The position numbers and the translations under genes are program-made. DNA of 30,950 nucleotides from CBDULX01 sp965368175 (GTDB lineage: Bacteria > Pseudomonadota > Gammaproteobacteria > SZUA-229): assembly GCA_965368175.1 (NCBI GenBank), contig CBDULX010000009.1, forward strand, positions 1-30,950. Direction: 5' to 3'. The notes below the pieces were generated by a model. The model worked only from the letters and a program-made list of their open reading frames with translations. It had not been told where the DNA came from and ran no database searches. Of the stretch, positions 1 through 7,868 are shown in pieces; the stretch's first letter is position 1, and each line of letters opens with the position of its first letter.

Positions 1-38
1 CCGGTCTGTTGTCCGATCCATTAAACATATTGAGTTCC

Positions 39-272
39 ATGGCACGCAAAACTCCCATCAATTTCGAACAATCCCTGGCTGAACTGGAACAGCTGGTAGA
101 CGCCATGGAACAAGGTGACTTACCTCTGGAAGAGGCCTTAAAACAGTTTGAAAAAGGCATCACACTGGCCAGTGACTGTCAGAAAGCTTTGCAAAATGCC
201 GAACAGAAAGTTAAGCAGCTTGTCGAGAAAAACGGCGAATTACTGGAAAAATCCTTCGATCTCGACGAATAA
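39..272 (+). CDS. xseB: Exodeoxyribonuclease VII small subunit
   Basis: Small subunit of exonuclease VII, the cytoplasmic nuclease that degrades single-stranded DNA from both ends; several small subunits bind each XseA catalytic subunit. The 77-residue product has the family pattern: an N-terminal NFEQSLAELEQLV segment, then LEEALKQFEKG and a charged C-terminal helix, all alpha-helical with no catalytic residues expected. The length fits the usual size of about 80 residues. I start it at the ATG at 39 rather than an in-frame TTG at 9, because the extra residues do not resemble the family. It is first in a run with ispA and dxs, an arrangement common in gammaproteobacteria; the gap to ispA is 3 bases. 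The window begins only 38 bases upstream, so the promoter is not visible. Confidence 0.93.
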   Translation: MARKTPINFEQSLAELEQLVDAMEQGDLPLEEALKQFEKGITLASDCQKALQNAEQKVKQLVEKNGELLEKSFDLDE

Positions 273-275
273 TCC

Positions 276-1181
276 ATGTCTACAGATGAACCATTCAAAC
301 AGACTCTAGCACTGTTTCAGCAACGAGTTGATTCGGCCCTTGATCATTATTTGCCACAACCCAGTGGTCCTGAAGCTCATCTTCAGCATGCCATGCGCTA
401 TGCGGTCATTGGTGGCGGCGGCAAGCGAGTAAGGCCAGTACTGGTATATGCCGCAGGTCAGGCACTGCATCTGGAGGTAAACCAGCTGGATGCGCCAGCC
501 GCCGCCATTGAAATGATCCACGCCTATTCGCTGGTTCATGATGATTTACCAGCCATGGATAATGATGATTTACGCCGGGGCCGCCCGACCTGCCACAGGG
601 CCTTTGATGAGGCTACCGCTATTCTGGCCGGCGATGCTTTACAGGCCCTGGCCTTTGAGATTATGGCCAGGGATACAGAAATCCCCTGTGACAGCACTAC
701 CAGGCTGGAAATGATCCAGCTGCTGGCATCAGCCAGTGGTTCCAGCGGTATGGCCGGAGGTCAGGCCATTGATCTGGCCTCCGTGGGCAAACAGTTAACC
801 CTGGAACAACTGGAAAATATGCACCAGTTAAAAACAGGCGCACTGATACGAGCCAGTGTATTATTAGGAGCCATGTGCAGTCCTCTCGTCAATACAGACA
901 TTCTTGCTCGCCTGACCACCTATGGCCACTGCATAGGACTGGCTTTCCAGATCCAGGACGATATTCTGGACGTAATAGCGGACACCGAAATCTTAGGCAA
1001 ACCGCAGGGATCTGACATCGAACTAAATAAACCGACCTACCCCGCATTACTGGGTCTGGATGGCGCCCGTGAACGGGCCAGGGAATTACATCACCAGGCA
1101 CTGGCGGCACTGGATATTTTTGATGAATCAGCAGACGCGCTGAGGAAACTGTCCGCTTATATCGTGGAACGGGGATACTAG
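276..1181 (+). CDS. ispA: (2E,6E)-farnesyl diphosphate synthase (geranyltranstransferase)
   Basis: Condenses dimethylallyl/geranyl diphosphate with isopentenyl diphosphate to farnesyl diphosphate, precursor of quinone side chains and undecaprenyl phosphate. The 301-residue protein shows both aspartate-rich motifs of trans-prenyltransferases: DDLPAMDNDD beginning at residue 89 and DDILD at 228-232, which chelate magnesium-bound diphosphate. GGGGKRVRP at 46-54 is the substrate-binding lysine/arginine motif and HQLKTGALI near 183-191 is also typical. Length matches bacterial IspA (about 300). It sits 3 bases after xseB, and its stop codon directly abuts the dxs start, so these genes are surely cotranscribed. 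The six residues between the aspartates of the first motif mark the bacterial type II FPP synthase class. A geranylgeranyl-type product cannot be excluded by eye. Confidence 0.95.
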   Translation: MSTDEPFKQTLALFQQRVDSALDHYLPQPSGPEAHLQHAMRYAVIGGGGKRVRPVLVYAAGQALHLEVNQLDAPAAAIEMIHAYSLVHDDLPAMDNDDLRRGRPTCHRAFDEATAILAGDALQALAFEIMARDTEIPCDSTTRLEMIQLLASASGSSGMAGGQAIDLASVGKQLTLEQLENMHQLKTGALIRASVLLGAMCSPLVNTDILARLTTYGHCIGLAFQIQDDILDVIADTEILGKPQGSDIELNKPTYPALLGLDGARERARELHHQALAALDIFDESADALRKLSAYIVERGY

Positions 1182-3044
1182 ATGTCAAAGCCGGAACAAC
1201 GTCACTACCCCATACTGGAGACCATCGATTCTCCTGATGAATTACGTGCCCTGAACGAAAATCAGCTACCCCATCTGGCGGATGAGTTACGTGAGTTTCT
1301 GATCCAGTCGGTGGCCAATACTGGAGGCCACCTGTCGGCCGGCCTGGGCACCATTGAACTCACCCTGGCCCTGCATTATGTATACAACACCCCACAGGAT
1401 AAGCTGGTCTGGGATGTGGGACACCAGACCTACCCCCATAAAATAATTACGGGCCGTCGGCAACAGATGAAGACTATGCGCCAGCACCATGGACTGGCCG
1501 GTTTCCCCAAACGTGAAGAAAGCCCTTACGACACTTTTGGTGTCGGTCACTCCAGTACATCGATCAGTGCCGCCCTGGGCATGAGTATTGCTGCAGCCAG
1601 TCAGGGTCGGGAACAGAAAACCGTAGCTATCATCGGCGATGGCGCTATGACGGCGGGTATGGCCTTCGAGGCCTTAAACCATGCGGGCGATACCGATGCC
1701 GACATGCTGGTGATTTTAAACGACAACGAAATGTCGATATCCCCCAATGTGGGCGGCCTGTCGAAGCATCTGGCCAAAATACTGTCTGGTAAAATTTACT
1801 CCTCCGTACGCAGCAGCAGTAAGAAAGTGCTGCAACATTTGCCGAATATGTGGGAACTGGCCAAACGCGCCGAAGAACATATGAAAGGTATGGTGGTGCC
1901 AGGCACATTGTTCGAAGAGCTGGGATTTCACTATTTCGGCCCGGTAGACGGCCACGACATCCCTACCTTGATCACCATGCTACGCAACCTGAAAGACCAG
2001 TCAGGCCCCAAACTGCTGCACCTGGTGACCCAGAAAGGCAAAGGCTTTGCACCAGCGGAAGATAACCCCTGCCTGTATCACGGAGTTGGTAGCTTTGACC
2101 CTGAAACCGGAGACAAACTGGACAAGAGCAGTGACAAGCCCACATACACCCAGGTGTTTTCTCAGTGGATTTGCGACATGGCGGCCCAGGACAGCCGACT
2201 GGTTGGCATTACACCGGCCATGCGTGAAGGCTCAGGCCTGGTTAAGTTTTCTGAACTATTTCCGCAACGCTATCACGATGTAGGCATTGCTGAACAACAT
2301 GCGGTTACCCTGGCCGCCGGCATGGCCTGTGGCGGCCTGAAACCGGTAGTGGCCATATATTCAACCTTTTTACAGCGCGCCTACGACCAGCTGATACACG
2401 ACGTCGCTCTACAAAACCTGCCGGTGCTATTTGCCATTGACCGGGCCGGTCTGGTGGGCGCCGATGGGCCTACCCATGCTGGCAGCTTCGATTTGAGTTT
2501 CATGCGCTGCATTCCCAACATACTGATCATGGCAGCATCCGATGAAAATGAATGCCGTCAAATGCTGTATACCGGATATCAGCACAATGGACCCGCTGCC
2601 GTAAGATATCCCAGAGGACAGGGCCCAGGCACTCCGATACAGACCGAAATGACCGAGCTTGAGATTGGTAAGGCTGAGATCAGGCGCGAAGGCCAGAAAG
2701 TTGCCATGCTCGCCTTTGGCAGCATGCTTGCACCGGCACTGGAAGCCGGTGAACAACTGGATGCCACCGTGGTGAATATGCGCTTCATCAAACCGCTGGA
2801 TACAAATTTAATTGAACAATTGGCTAACAGCCATGATCTACTGGTGACTATTGAGGAAAATGCGTCGATGGGTGGTGCTGGCAGTGCTATTAATGAATAC
2901 CTGATTAATCACAAGGTCGACTGTAAAGTCATTAACCTGGGATTACCGGACCATTTTGTATCCCATGGCAGCTCACACCAGTTACTGGCAGAATGCGGAC
3001 TGGACAAGCAGGGCATTATCGACGCCATCGAGCAGCGTAAGTGA
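1182..3044 (+). CDS. dxs: 1-deoxy-D-xylulose-5-phosphate synthase
   Basis: Thiamine-diphosphate enzyme that condenses pyruvate and glyceraldehyde 3-phosphate to DXP, the first step of the methylerythritol phosphate pathway; DXP also feeds thiamine and pyridoxal synthesis. The 620-residue length is that of the family. Visible landmarks: GGHLSAGLG at 48-56 with the active-site histidine at 50, the ThDP/magnesium motif GDG at 152-154 ending with NDNE at 180-183, the central transketolase pyrimidine domain with the catalytic glutamate at 371 in VGIAEQHAV, and a C-terminal transketolase domain containing TIEENASMGGAG. The ATG follows the ispA stop with no gap. Pairing with ispA puts the entry step and a late step of isoprenoid synthesis under one promoter. 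Confidence 0.97.
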   Translation: MSKPEQRHYPILETIDSPDELRALNENQLPHLADELREFLIQSVANTGGHLSAGLGTIELTLALHYVYNTPQDKLVWDVGHQTYPHKIITGRRQQMKTMRQHHGLAGFPKREESPYDTFGVGHSSTSISAALGMSIAAASQGREQKTVAIIGDGAMTAGMAFEALNHAGDTDADMLVILNDNEMSISPNVGGLSKHLAKILSGKIYSSVRSSSKKVLQHLPNMWELAKRAEEHMKGMVVPGTLFEELGFHYFGPVDGHDIPTLITMLRNLKDQSGPKLLHLVTQKGKGFAPAEDNPCLYHGVGSFDPETGDKLDKSSDKPTYTQVFSQWICDMAAQDSRLVGITPAMREGSGLVKFSELFPQRYHDVGIAEQHAVTLAAGMACGGLKPVVAIYSTFLQRAYDQLIHDVALQNLPVLFAIDRAGLVGADGPTHAGSFDLSFMRCIPNILIMAASDENECRQMLYTGYQHNGPAAVRYPRGQGPGTPIQTEMTELEIGKAEIRREGQKVAMLAFGSMLAPALEAGEQLDATVVNMRFIKPLDTNLIEQLANSHDLLVTIEENASMGGAGSAINEYLINHKVDCKVINLGLPDHFVSHGSSHQLLAECGLDKQGIIDAIEQRK

Positions 3045-3058
3045 TTGCTAATACAGAA

Positions 3059-3085
3059 TAAAACAGGTAAAATCCGACTGTTTTA
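3059..3085 (+). terminator. Weak AT-rich hairpin after dxs
   Basis: TAAAACAG (3059-3066) and CTGTTTTA (3078-3085) are exact complements around an 11-base loop, 15 bases after the dxs stop. The stem is AT-rich and a T-rich stretch (3092-3102) follows only after a gap. It could slow or partly end transcription of the isoprenoid operon before queD, but it is not a canonical terminator. Confidence 0.3.
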
Positions 3086-3105
3086 CTAGGTTATTATTTT
3101 TTAAC

Positions 3106-3489
3106 ATGGCTGCTAAATACTCGCTTAAAGTTCTGACTGAATTCGCTTCGGCCCATACCCTGCGAGATTATCCAGGGGCCTGTAGCCGTATGCACGGCCA
3201 TAACTGGAAAGTCGAACTGGAAGTCGAATCGAGCGCTTTGAACGATATTGGCATTGCTATTGATTTCAAAGCCATGAAAAATGCAGCTAATGAGGTCTGT
3301 GACCGACTGGATCACCGTTATCTGAATGATTTAGAACCATTCAACAACATTAATCCAACTGCCGAGAATATCGCCGCATGGCTGTATGCCGAAATTGGAA
3401 ACCTGATTAACAACGAAACCCTGAAAGTAAGTGCACTCACCCTGTGGGAAACCGACCGGGCCAGCGTACGTTACACAGAAGAGAACTAA
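3106..3489 (+). CDS. queD: 6-carboxy-5,6,7,8-tetrahydropterin synthase (QueD/PTPS family)
   Basis: Converts 7,8-dihydroneopterin triphosphate to 6-carboxytetrahydropterin, an early step to the 7-deazaguanine precursor of tRNA queuosine. In 127 residues the PTPS fold signature is complete: zinc-binding histidines at H17, H30 and H32 (the HGH of CSRMHGHNW), putative catalytic cysteine C26, the LDHRYLN motif at 68-74 with D69/H70, and the pterin-anchoring glutamate E115 in LTLWET. Length and the Cys-x3-HGH arrangement favour QueD over eukaryotic-type PTP synthase. The next gene, folE2, makes its substrate from GTP and starts 4 bases downstream, which strongly supports the call. The other queuosine genes (queE, queC, queF) are not in the window. 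No convincing Shine-Dalgarno precedes the ATG. Confidence 0.9.
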   Translation: MAAKYSLKVLTEFASAHTLRDYPGACSRMHGHNWKVELEVESSALNDIGIAIDFKAMKNAANEVCDRLDHRYLNDLEPFNNINPTAENIAAWLYAEIGNLINNETLKVSALTLWETDRASVRYTEEN

Positions 3490-3492
3490 ACC

Positions 3493-4293
3493 ATGACTAC
3501 TGACGCCCAATCCATACCTGATGTTCAAAACAGTAAAGACCGACGTCAGATTGCCATTAACAAAGTTGGTATAAAAGACATACTGCACCCGATACAGGTC
3601 AAGGATCGTTCTGGCCAGGTTCAGCATTCTGTCGCAAATTTCAATATGTACGTAGACCTGCCCCACCAGTTCAAGGGTACCCACATGTCACGTTTCGTTG
3701 AAATATTGAACGGCCATGATCGTGAAATTACGGTACAGGGTTTCCATAAAATGCTGGCAGAAATGACCAAACTGCTGGATGCTGAGTGTGGTCACATTGA
3801 AATGACCTTTACTTATTTCGTCAACAAAAAAGCGCCGGTAACTGGCGTTGAAAGCCTGCTGGATTACCAGGTCACCTTTATGGGATCTCGTAAGAAAGAT
3901 ACTGATTGTGTTGCCATAAAAGTGGTCGTGCCTGTCACCAGCCTGTGTCCCTGCTCGAAAAAAATCTCAGACTATGGCGCGCATAATCAACGCTCACATG
4001 TTACTGTCAATGTGCATACCAACGGCTTTGTCTGGATTGAAGACATTATTGATATTGTTGAACAGGAAGCGTCCTGTGAACTGTATGGTTTGTTGAAACG
4101 CCCGGATGAAAAACACGTCACCGAACGCGCTTATGACAACCCCAAGTTTGTAGAGGATATGGTTCGTGATGTGGCCGCTCGACTCAATGAAGACGACCGG
4201 ATTATCTCATACACGCTGGAATCGGAAAATTTTGAGTCCATCCATAATCATTCTGCTTATGCAATGATTGAAAGAGATAAAACCCTCGCTTAA
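3493..4293 (+). CDS. folE2: GTP cyclohydrolase IB (FolE2 type)
   Basis: Opens the guanine ring of GTP to give 7,8-dihydroneopterin triphosphate, entry point to folate and, through QueD next door, to queuosine. The 266-residue protein belongs to the FolE2/COG1469 family rather than the FolE1 family: it has the VTSLCPCSKKISDYGAHNQRSH core at 148-169 with metal-ligand/active-site cysteines (C152, C154) and histidines (H164, H169), an E-rich helix near 190-194, and the C-terminal SIHNHSAYA motif. FolE2 enzymes of other bacteria are known to work with metals other than zinc and are often expressed under zinc limitation; no Zur-type site was recognised here, so it may simply be the housekeeping enzyme. 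A strong terminator follows the stop codon immediately. Confidence 0.93.
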   Translation: MTTDAQSIPDVQNSKDRRQIAINKVGIKDILHPIQVKDRSGQVQHSVANFNMYVDLPHQFKGTHMSRFVEILNGHDREITVQGFHKMLAEMTKLLDAECGHIEMTFTYFVNKKAPVTGVESLLDYQVTFMGSRKKDTDCVAIKVVVPVTSLCPCSKKISDYGAHNQRSHVTVNVHTNGFVWIEDIIDIVEQEASCELYGLLKRPDEKHVTERAYDNPKFVEDMVRDVAARLNEDDRIISYTLESENFESIHNHSAYAMIERDKTLA

Positions 4294-4321
4294 AAAAACG
4301 CCCTACATCGGGGCGTTTTTT
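4293..4321. terminator. Bidirectional rho-independent terminator
   Basis: CGCCC (4299-4303) pairs with GGGCG (4311-4315) around the loop TACATCG, and the stem is extended by an A-run (4292-4298) facing a T-run (4316-4321). The A/T symmetry lets it serve folE2 on the plus strand and the converging hydrolase gene on the minus strand. Confidence 0.88.
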
Positions 4322-4345
4322 ATGAATAAATAAAAATCACAAAAA

Positions 4346-5290
4346 TTAAGCCTGCTCAAGCTCCCGCAATGCCAGGCTAATAGACTTGCCCAACTGTTCA
4401 TCAAAACCACTCCAGTCCTGGTAAGCAAGCAATTTTTTCGCAATCAAGGGTTTCATTTCGAAGTCCGCCATACCTTTCTGATACAGTTCAGCCACTGACT
4501 GGTAGAGAATTTCCAGATACCCTTTCATGGCCACTACCCGTGACACATCACCGCTTGGGCCATGACCCGGTACATAATGCTTCAAACCCAGACCAATTGC
4601 CCGTTCACAGGCAGCAATATTATCCCTGAAACTGCCATCGTCCATACGTATAATCCTCTGGTACGCCACGTTATCACCTGTGAACATTAAGGAATCATCG
4701 ACCAGTTCGATCATTATATCGCTGTCACTGTGGGCCTTACCCACCGAATGGATTCTAAATGTCAGACCGTGGATCCTGAACTGGGCACCATCGACCACTG
4801 CTTTATCCGGGTAAACAATCTGGGTTCCCCGACTTAGTCCTTCAGTCATGCGCTCCATGGACTCCAGCCAGCTCTGACCTTCACCTGCTTTGGCCTTTTT
4901 GATCATTCGGGGATCGGCCAGAATGGTAATTTCTGGATAGGCCTGCTTTATTGCATCATTGGCCAGCCAGTGATCTCCGTGAATATGGGTATTCAAAACA
5001 TGTGTAATGGGTAACTGGGTGACCTGGCGAATTCGTTGCAGCAACATCTCTCCAACTTCTTCGGTAGAACCTGGATCAACTATAATCACACCCTTATCAG
5101 CAACGATAAAAGCCGGGTTATTCATGAATCCACGATTATGAACAGTCGGAATTTCCAGTGGCCCATGAATGACCCAGACATGACTGGATACTTTACTGGG
5201 TTTATATTGAGCAAAAAAATCATTACTCTGGGCATAGGCCAGGGTTAACTGGGAAAACAACAGACAAGCAAAAATTAAACGCATCATCAT
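4346..5290 (-). CDS. Exported metallo-beta-lactamase-fold hydrolase
   Basis: A 314-residue zinc hydrolase of the metallo-beta-lactamase superfamily, probably periplasmic: the N-terminus MMMRLIFACLLFSQLTLAYA is a good signal peptide with cleavage after residue 20. All metal ligands are present: THIHGDH at 101-107 (H102, H104, D106, H107), H187 in GKAHSDSD, D206 in FTGDN and H243 in VPGHGPSGD. The overall pattern resembles the SoxH/quinoprotein-relay-type and related exported MBL proteins rather than true beta-lactamases or glyoxalase II; the substrate is unknown. A start at the first ATG is supported by AGGTGA just upstream on the minus strand. It is separated from bamC by about 250 bases and shares the terminator at 4293-4321 with folE2. 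Some gammaproteobacteria also carry an MBL gene close to bamC, so the placement is not unusual. Confidence 0.85.
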   Translation of the reverse strand: MMMRLIFACLLFSQLTLAYAQSNDFFAQYKPSKVSSHVWVIHGPLEIPTVHNRGFMNNPAFIVADKGVIIVDPGSTEEVGEMLLQRIRQVTQLPITHVLNTHIHGDHWLANDAIKQAYPEITILADPRMIKKAKAGEGQSWLESMERMTEGLSRGTQIVYPDKAVVDGAQFRIHGLTFRIHSVGKAHSDSDIMIELVDDSLMFTGDNVAYQRIIRMDDGSFRDNIAACERAIGLGLKHYVPGHGPSGDVSRVVAMKGYLEILYQSVAELYQKGMADFEMKPLIAKKLLAYQDWSGFDEQLGKSISLALRELEQA

Positions 5291-5346
5291 ACTTTCACCT
5301 AAATTGTTAGTCCGAAAAATCTTTTAACCAACAACCTGGGGGAACC

Positions 5347-5439
5347 ATGAAAAAATCTAGATTACGATCTTATCATTCAAAAAACTTCGCCCTGAATAAC
5401 CTGAAGTTTTTAAACGAGAATATCATCAACTGGATTTAA
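5347..5439 (+). CDS. Possible 30-residue small ORF (tentative)
   Basis: An ATG preceded by GGGGGA (5338-5343, only 3 bases from the start) opens 30 codons in the gap between the hydrolase gene and bamC. The predicted peptide begins MKKSRLRSYHSKNF and is basic, with no recognised domain. A -1 frame that is open from 5400 to the TGA at 5547-5549 overlaps it, and TTTAAAC at 5409-5415 sits in the frame needed for a -1 slip, which would give a 67-residue product. Nothing shows that it is translated; it may be chance in AT-rich DNA or a decayed gene. Confidence 0.22.
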   Translation: MKKSRLRSYHSKNFALNNLKFLNENIINWI

Positions 5440-5541
5440 TCAGTAACTCCCAACTGATCCTGTCTTTACTGACAAAAAAATATTTAATTGATAGCTGGCG
5501 AATCAAACATCCACAGTTCAACCAGCAACTAGTTATATTTA

Positions 5542-6663
5542 TTATTTGAGCAATAAAACCAGATTATCCCGAAATGCTCCTGCAAGTCCATTGCTAATTA
5601 GTTTATTGTTGGCCAGTTTCATTTCCATTACAGTTTCACGATTAGCCACTCGCAGCTGCAAAATAACTTCCACCTGCCCCTTATCATTCAATTTTTCACC
5701 ACTGGTGTTGAGCCAGCCCATTAACCAGCTGGATTCAGCCAGCTCATCGACATCCTCGGTTTTCACTGATGCATTCTTCAGCTGACCCACCAGCACATCG
5801 AGACGACCTCGTTGCTGATCTTTATGTTTGATTTCCACTCCCAGACGATCCAGAGCCTGAATCAGCCGATGCCAGACAAAGTCCTTATGACCTATTATGG
5901 CATAGCGTGATTTATCATCAGCCAGCTGCCTCACTCGAGGATGGTAAGATTGATAGCTATCGAACATATCCACGGCCTGTGCTTTGCTCAAACCGGTAAA
6001 CAGCACCAGGCGTAACAATATTTCCTGTTCCAGCACCGCATCCGATTGACGATGCATCCAGACAGTACTGTCATCGCTGGTATTGACCATAATTTCCATA
6101 CCACGATGACTGACATAAACCCGGCTTAGATCATCACGCGGACTACGTTCCACCCTCATACGAAAACGATCCTTGAGATCAGGGGACAATAATTTACTAA
6201 ACCAGCTACTGCTTTCACCCTTCAGATTACTGGCCTTGAATTCATTCATCCATTCGGTTTCCATGATACCCAGCAATGGCTCGTCACGCGCCAGCTTGAT
6301 GCCTTCATGGGCCCAGAAGTCCCTTAATCCAGGCCAGAGCTTATCGGCATTTTCGTGGATTTCCACCCAGAACAAACCATTATCAGACTTGAACTCAACT
6401 TTTTTAAATACCGGGGCCACAGTACCTTTGGCATTTTCCTGGGTATTTAAAAGTGCCAGTGCTTTTGCTGAAGGTTCTGGAATTTTCAGTTCTGCCTGGG
6501 TATTCGGTATGCTCAAACGTGGAGGCACCTGCAAACCTTTAAGGCTTTGGGTATCCAGGTACTCTGGTCGCTCTTCACCATCAGAACTGCAGGCTATCAG
6601 TGACAAAAGTCCCAGGGCCAGTAATCCCGCGACTAAAATTATATTGTACCGATATACACTCAT
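5542..6663 (-). CDS. bamC: Outer membrane protein assembly factor BamC (NlpB lipoprotein)
   Basis: Lipoprotein subunit of the BAM complex that inserts beta-barrel proteins into the outer membrane. The 373-residue precursor has a hydrophobic signal and a lipobox SLIAC with the acylated cysteine at residue 25. The unstructured N-terminal lid that binds BamD is visible as YLDTQSLKGLQVPPRLSIP around residues 35-53, followed by two helix-grip domains; the second contains the conserved YAIIGHKDFVWHRLIQALD stretch. Its start codon directly follows the dapA stop (TAAATG on the minus strand), the classic dapA-bamC operon of gammaproteobacteria. Length is slightly above E. coli BamC (344). Confidence 0.93.
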   Translation of the reverse strand: MSVYRYNIILVAGLLALGLLSLIACSSDGEERPEYLDTQSLKGLQVPPRLSIPNTQAELKIPEPSAKALALLNTQENAKGTVAPVFKKVEFKSDNGLFWVEIHENADKLWPGLRDFWAHEGIKLARDEPLLGIMETEWMNEFKASNLKGESSSWFSKLLSPDLKDRFRMRVERSPRDDLSRVYVSHRGMEIMVNTSDDSTVWMHRQSDAVLEQEILLRLVLFTGLSKAQAVDMFDSYQSYHPRVRQLADDKSRYAIIGHKDFVWHRLIQALDRLGVEIKHKDQQRGRLDVLVGQLKNASVKTEDVDELAESSWLMGWLNTSGEKLNDKGQVEVILQLRVANRETVMEMKLANNKLISNGLAGAFRDNLVLLLK

Positions 6664-7539
6664 TTAAATGACACCTGCTTCATGCATGGCCTGTCGAACT
6701 TCCGCATGATATTTTTCTGATAATACTGTTAATGGTAAACGAATACCCAGCCCAATCATTCCCATTTCAGACAGGGCCCATTTAACCGGGATAGGGTTGG
6801 CTTCCACAAACAGTTTGCTATGCAAACCCTGTAATGGTTTGTTTATAGCCTCGGCCGTTTCACGATCACCGGCCAGTGCTGCGGCACACATCTCAGCCAT
6901 TGCTTTTGGGGCCAGATTATTGACAACCGAAATCACTCCTTGACCACCCTGCAGCATAAATTCAGTTCCGGTGGCATCGTCACCGCTGTACAGATCAAAA
7001 TTATCGCCACACAGTCGCCTGATTTCTTTTAAGCGCTGCAAATCCCCGGTCGCTTCCTTAATACCGATAATATTGGATATACGCGACAGTCTACCCACCG
7101 TTTCAGGCAACATATCGCAGGCCGTTCGCCCTGGGACATTATAAAGAATCTGGGGAATTGGCACAGTATCAGCAATTTTTTTATGGTGAAGATACAGCCC
7201 TTCCTGAGTCGGTTTATTATAATAAGGCGTCACCAGTAAACAGGCATCGGCCCCGGCTTTCATTGCGCAGCGGGTTAATATAATCGCTTCTGAAGTCGAG
7301 TTAGCACCAGTACCGGCGATCACAGGAATTCGATTGTTCACCATCTCGACGGTACGTCGAATAACTTCACAATGCTCTTCTTCATCCAGCGTTGCAGACT
7401 CACCCGTGGTACCCACGGAAACAATAGCGGATGTACCGTTTTCAACATGAAATTCAATCAGCCTGGACAGGCCTTCATAGTCTATAGTGCCATCAGCGTG
7501 CATTGGTGTAACCAGTGCCACCATACTGCCATGAAACAT
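6664..7539 (-). CDS. dapA: 4-hydroxy-tetrahydrodipicolinate synthase
   Basis: Condenses pyruvate with aspartate semialdehyde, the committed step of lysine and diaminopimelate synthesis. With the start at 7539 the protein has 291 residues and its numbering matches E. coli DapA exactly: T44/T45 in VGTTGES, Y133 in ILYNVPGRT, R138, and the Schiff-base lysine K161 in IIGIKEATGD. H56, at an allosteric lysine site, is also in place. The frame extends 27 codons further upstream, but the shorter start has GGGGAG at a good distance and begins MFHGSMVALVTPM like the family. A TTGTAA/TACCAT promoter fits just upstream. BamC follows without a gap. Confidence 0.96.
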   Translation of the reverse strand: MFHGSMVALVTPMHADGTIDYEGLSRLIEFHVENGTSAIVSVGTTGESATLDEEEHCEVIRRTVEMVNNRIPVIAGTGANSTSEAIILTRCAMKAGADACLLVTPYYNKPTQEGLYLHHKKIADTVPIPQILYNVPGRTACDMLPETVGRLSRISNIIGIKEATGDLQRLKEIRRLCGDNFDLYSGDDATGTEFMLQGGQGVISVVNNLAPKAMAEMCAAALAGDRETAEAINKPLQGLHSKLFVEANPIPVKWALSEMGMIGLGIRLPLTVLSEKYHAEVRQAMHEAGVI

Positions 7540-7566
7540 TCTAAATCTCCCCAAATAGAGGCGAAC

Positions 7567-7595
7567 ATGGTACTTTGCATATAATTGGTTTACAA
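7567..7595 (-). promoter_or_regulatory. Candidate sigma-70 promoter for dapA-bamC
   Basis: Read on the minus strand, TTGTAA (7590-7595) and TACCAT (7567-7572) are 17 bases apart, and a start about 7 bases later would leave a 5' leader of about 20 bases before the dapA ATG at 7539. The -10 match is only fair. If real, it lies inside the longer dapA frame and supports the shorter start. Confidence 0.4.
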
Positions 7596-7868
7596 GACTA
7601 AAGCATACAGGAATAATCACAATTCTGAGCTTTTCGACCGTTTTCTAACAAACATATACTGGATGGTCACCAGACAACCTGAAACTAAGGAACCTCTGAC
7701 CAAGTCATGATTGTTTTATGCTGGCTAAAAGCGTCCAGATTTTCCCCGAAGTTCGTTGCAATAGAATAACTATTCCGCCTCACTTCATGAAAAATCTAAA
7801 CACTCATCGCAGCTTACTACTACAACCAGACTTAATCAGATGTTCCTTAAGTAAAAAGGCGAATAATA
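7596..7868. other. Divergent intergenic region dapA/gcvR
   Basis: With the dapA start at 7539, about 330 bases separate the divergent dapA and gcvR genes. Apart from the dapA promoter candidate I see no convincing coding frame. A small inverted repeat, AATAG-AATAA-CTATT, lies near 7761-7776. The gcvR promoter must be here but I cannot place it with confidence; gcvR is preceded by AAAAAGG at 7853-7859. Confidence 0.4.

Noticed and set aside
2427..2791. Minus-strand open frames opposite dxs
   Set aside because: Shadows of the conserved dxs coding sequence; no starts or motifs of their own.
5400..5549. Conventional gene in the -1 frame before bamC's 3' end
   Set aside because: There is no ATG, GTG or TTG start in a sensible place, so it is treated only as a possible frameshift extension of the 5347 ORF.
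6173..6667. 164-codon open frame on the plus strand opposite bamC
   Set aside because: Antisense to a well-supported BamC gene, serine-rich composition typical of a shadow frame, and no ribosome binding site.
7540..7620. 27-codon upstream extension of dapA
   Set aside because: E. coli numbering of catalytic residues, a strong GGGGAG site and a promoter candidate all fit the start at 7539.
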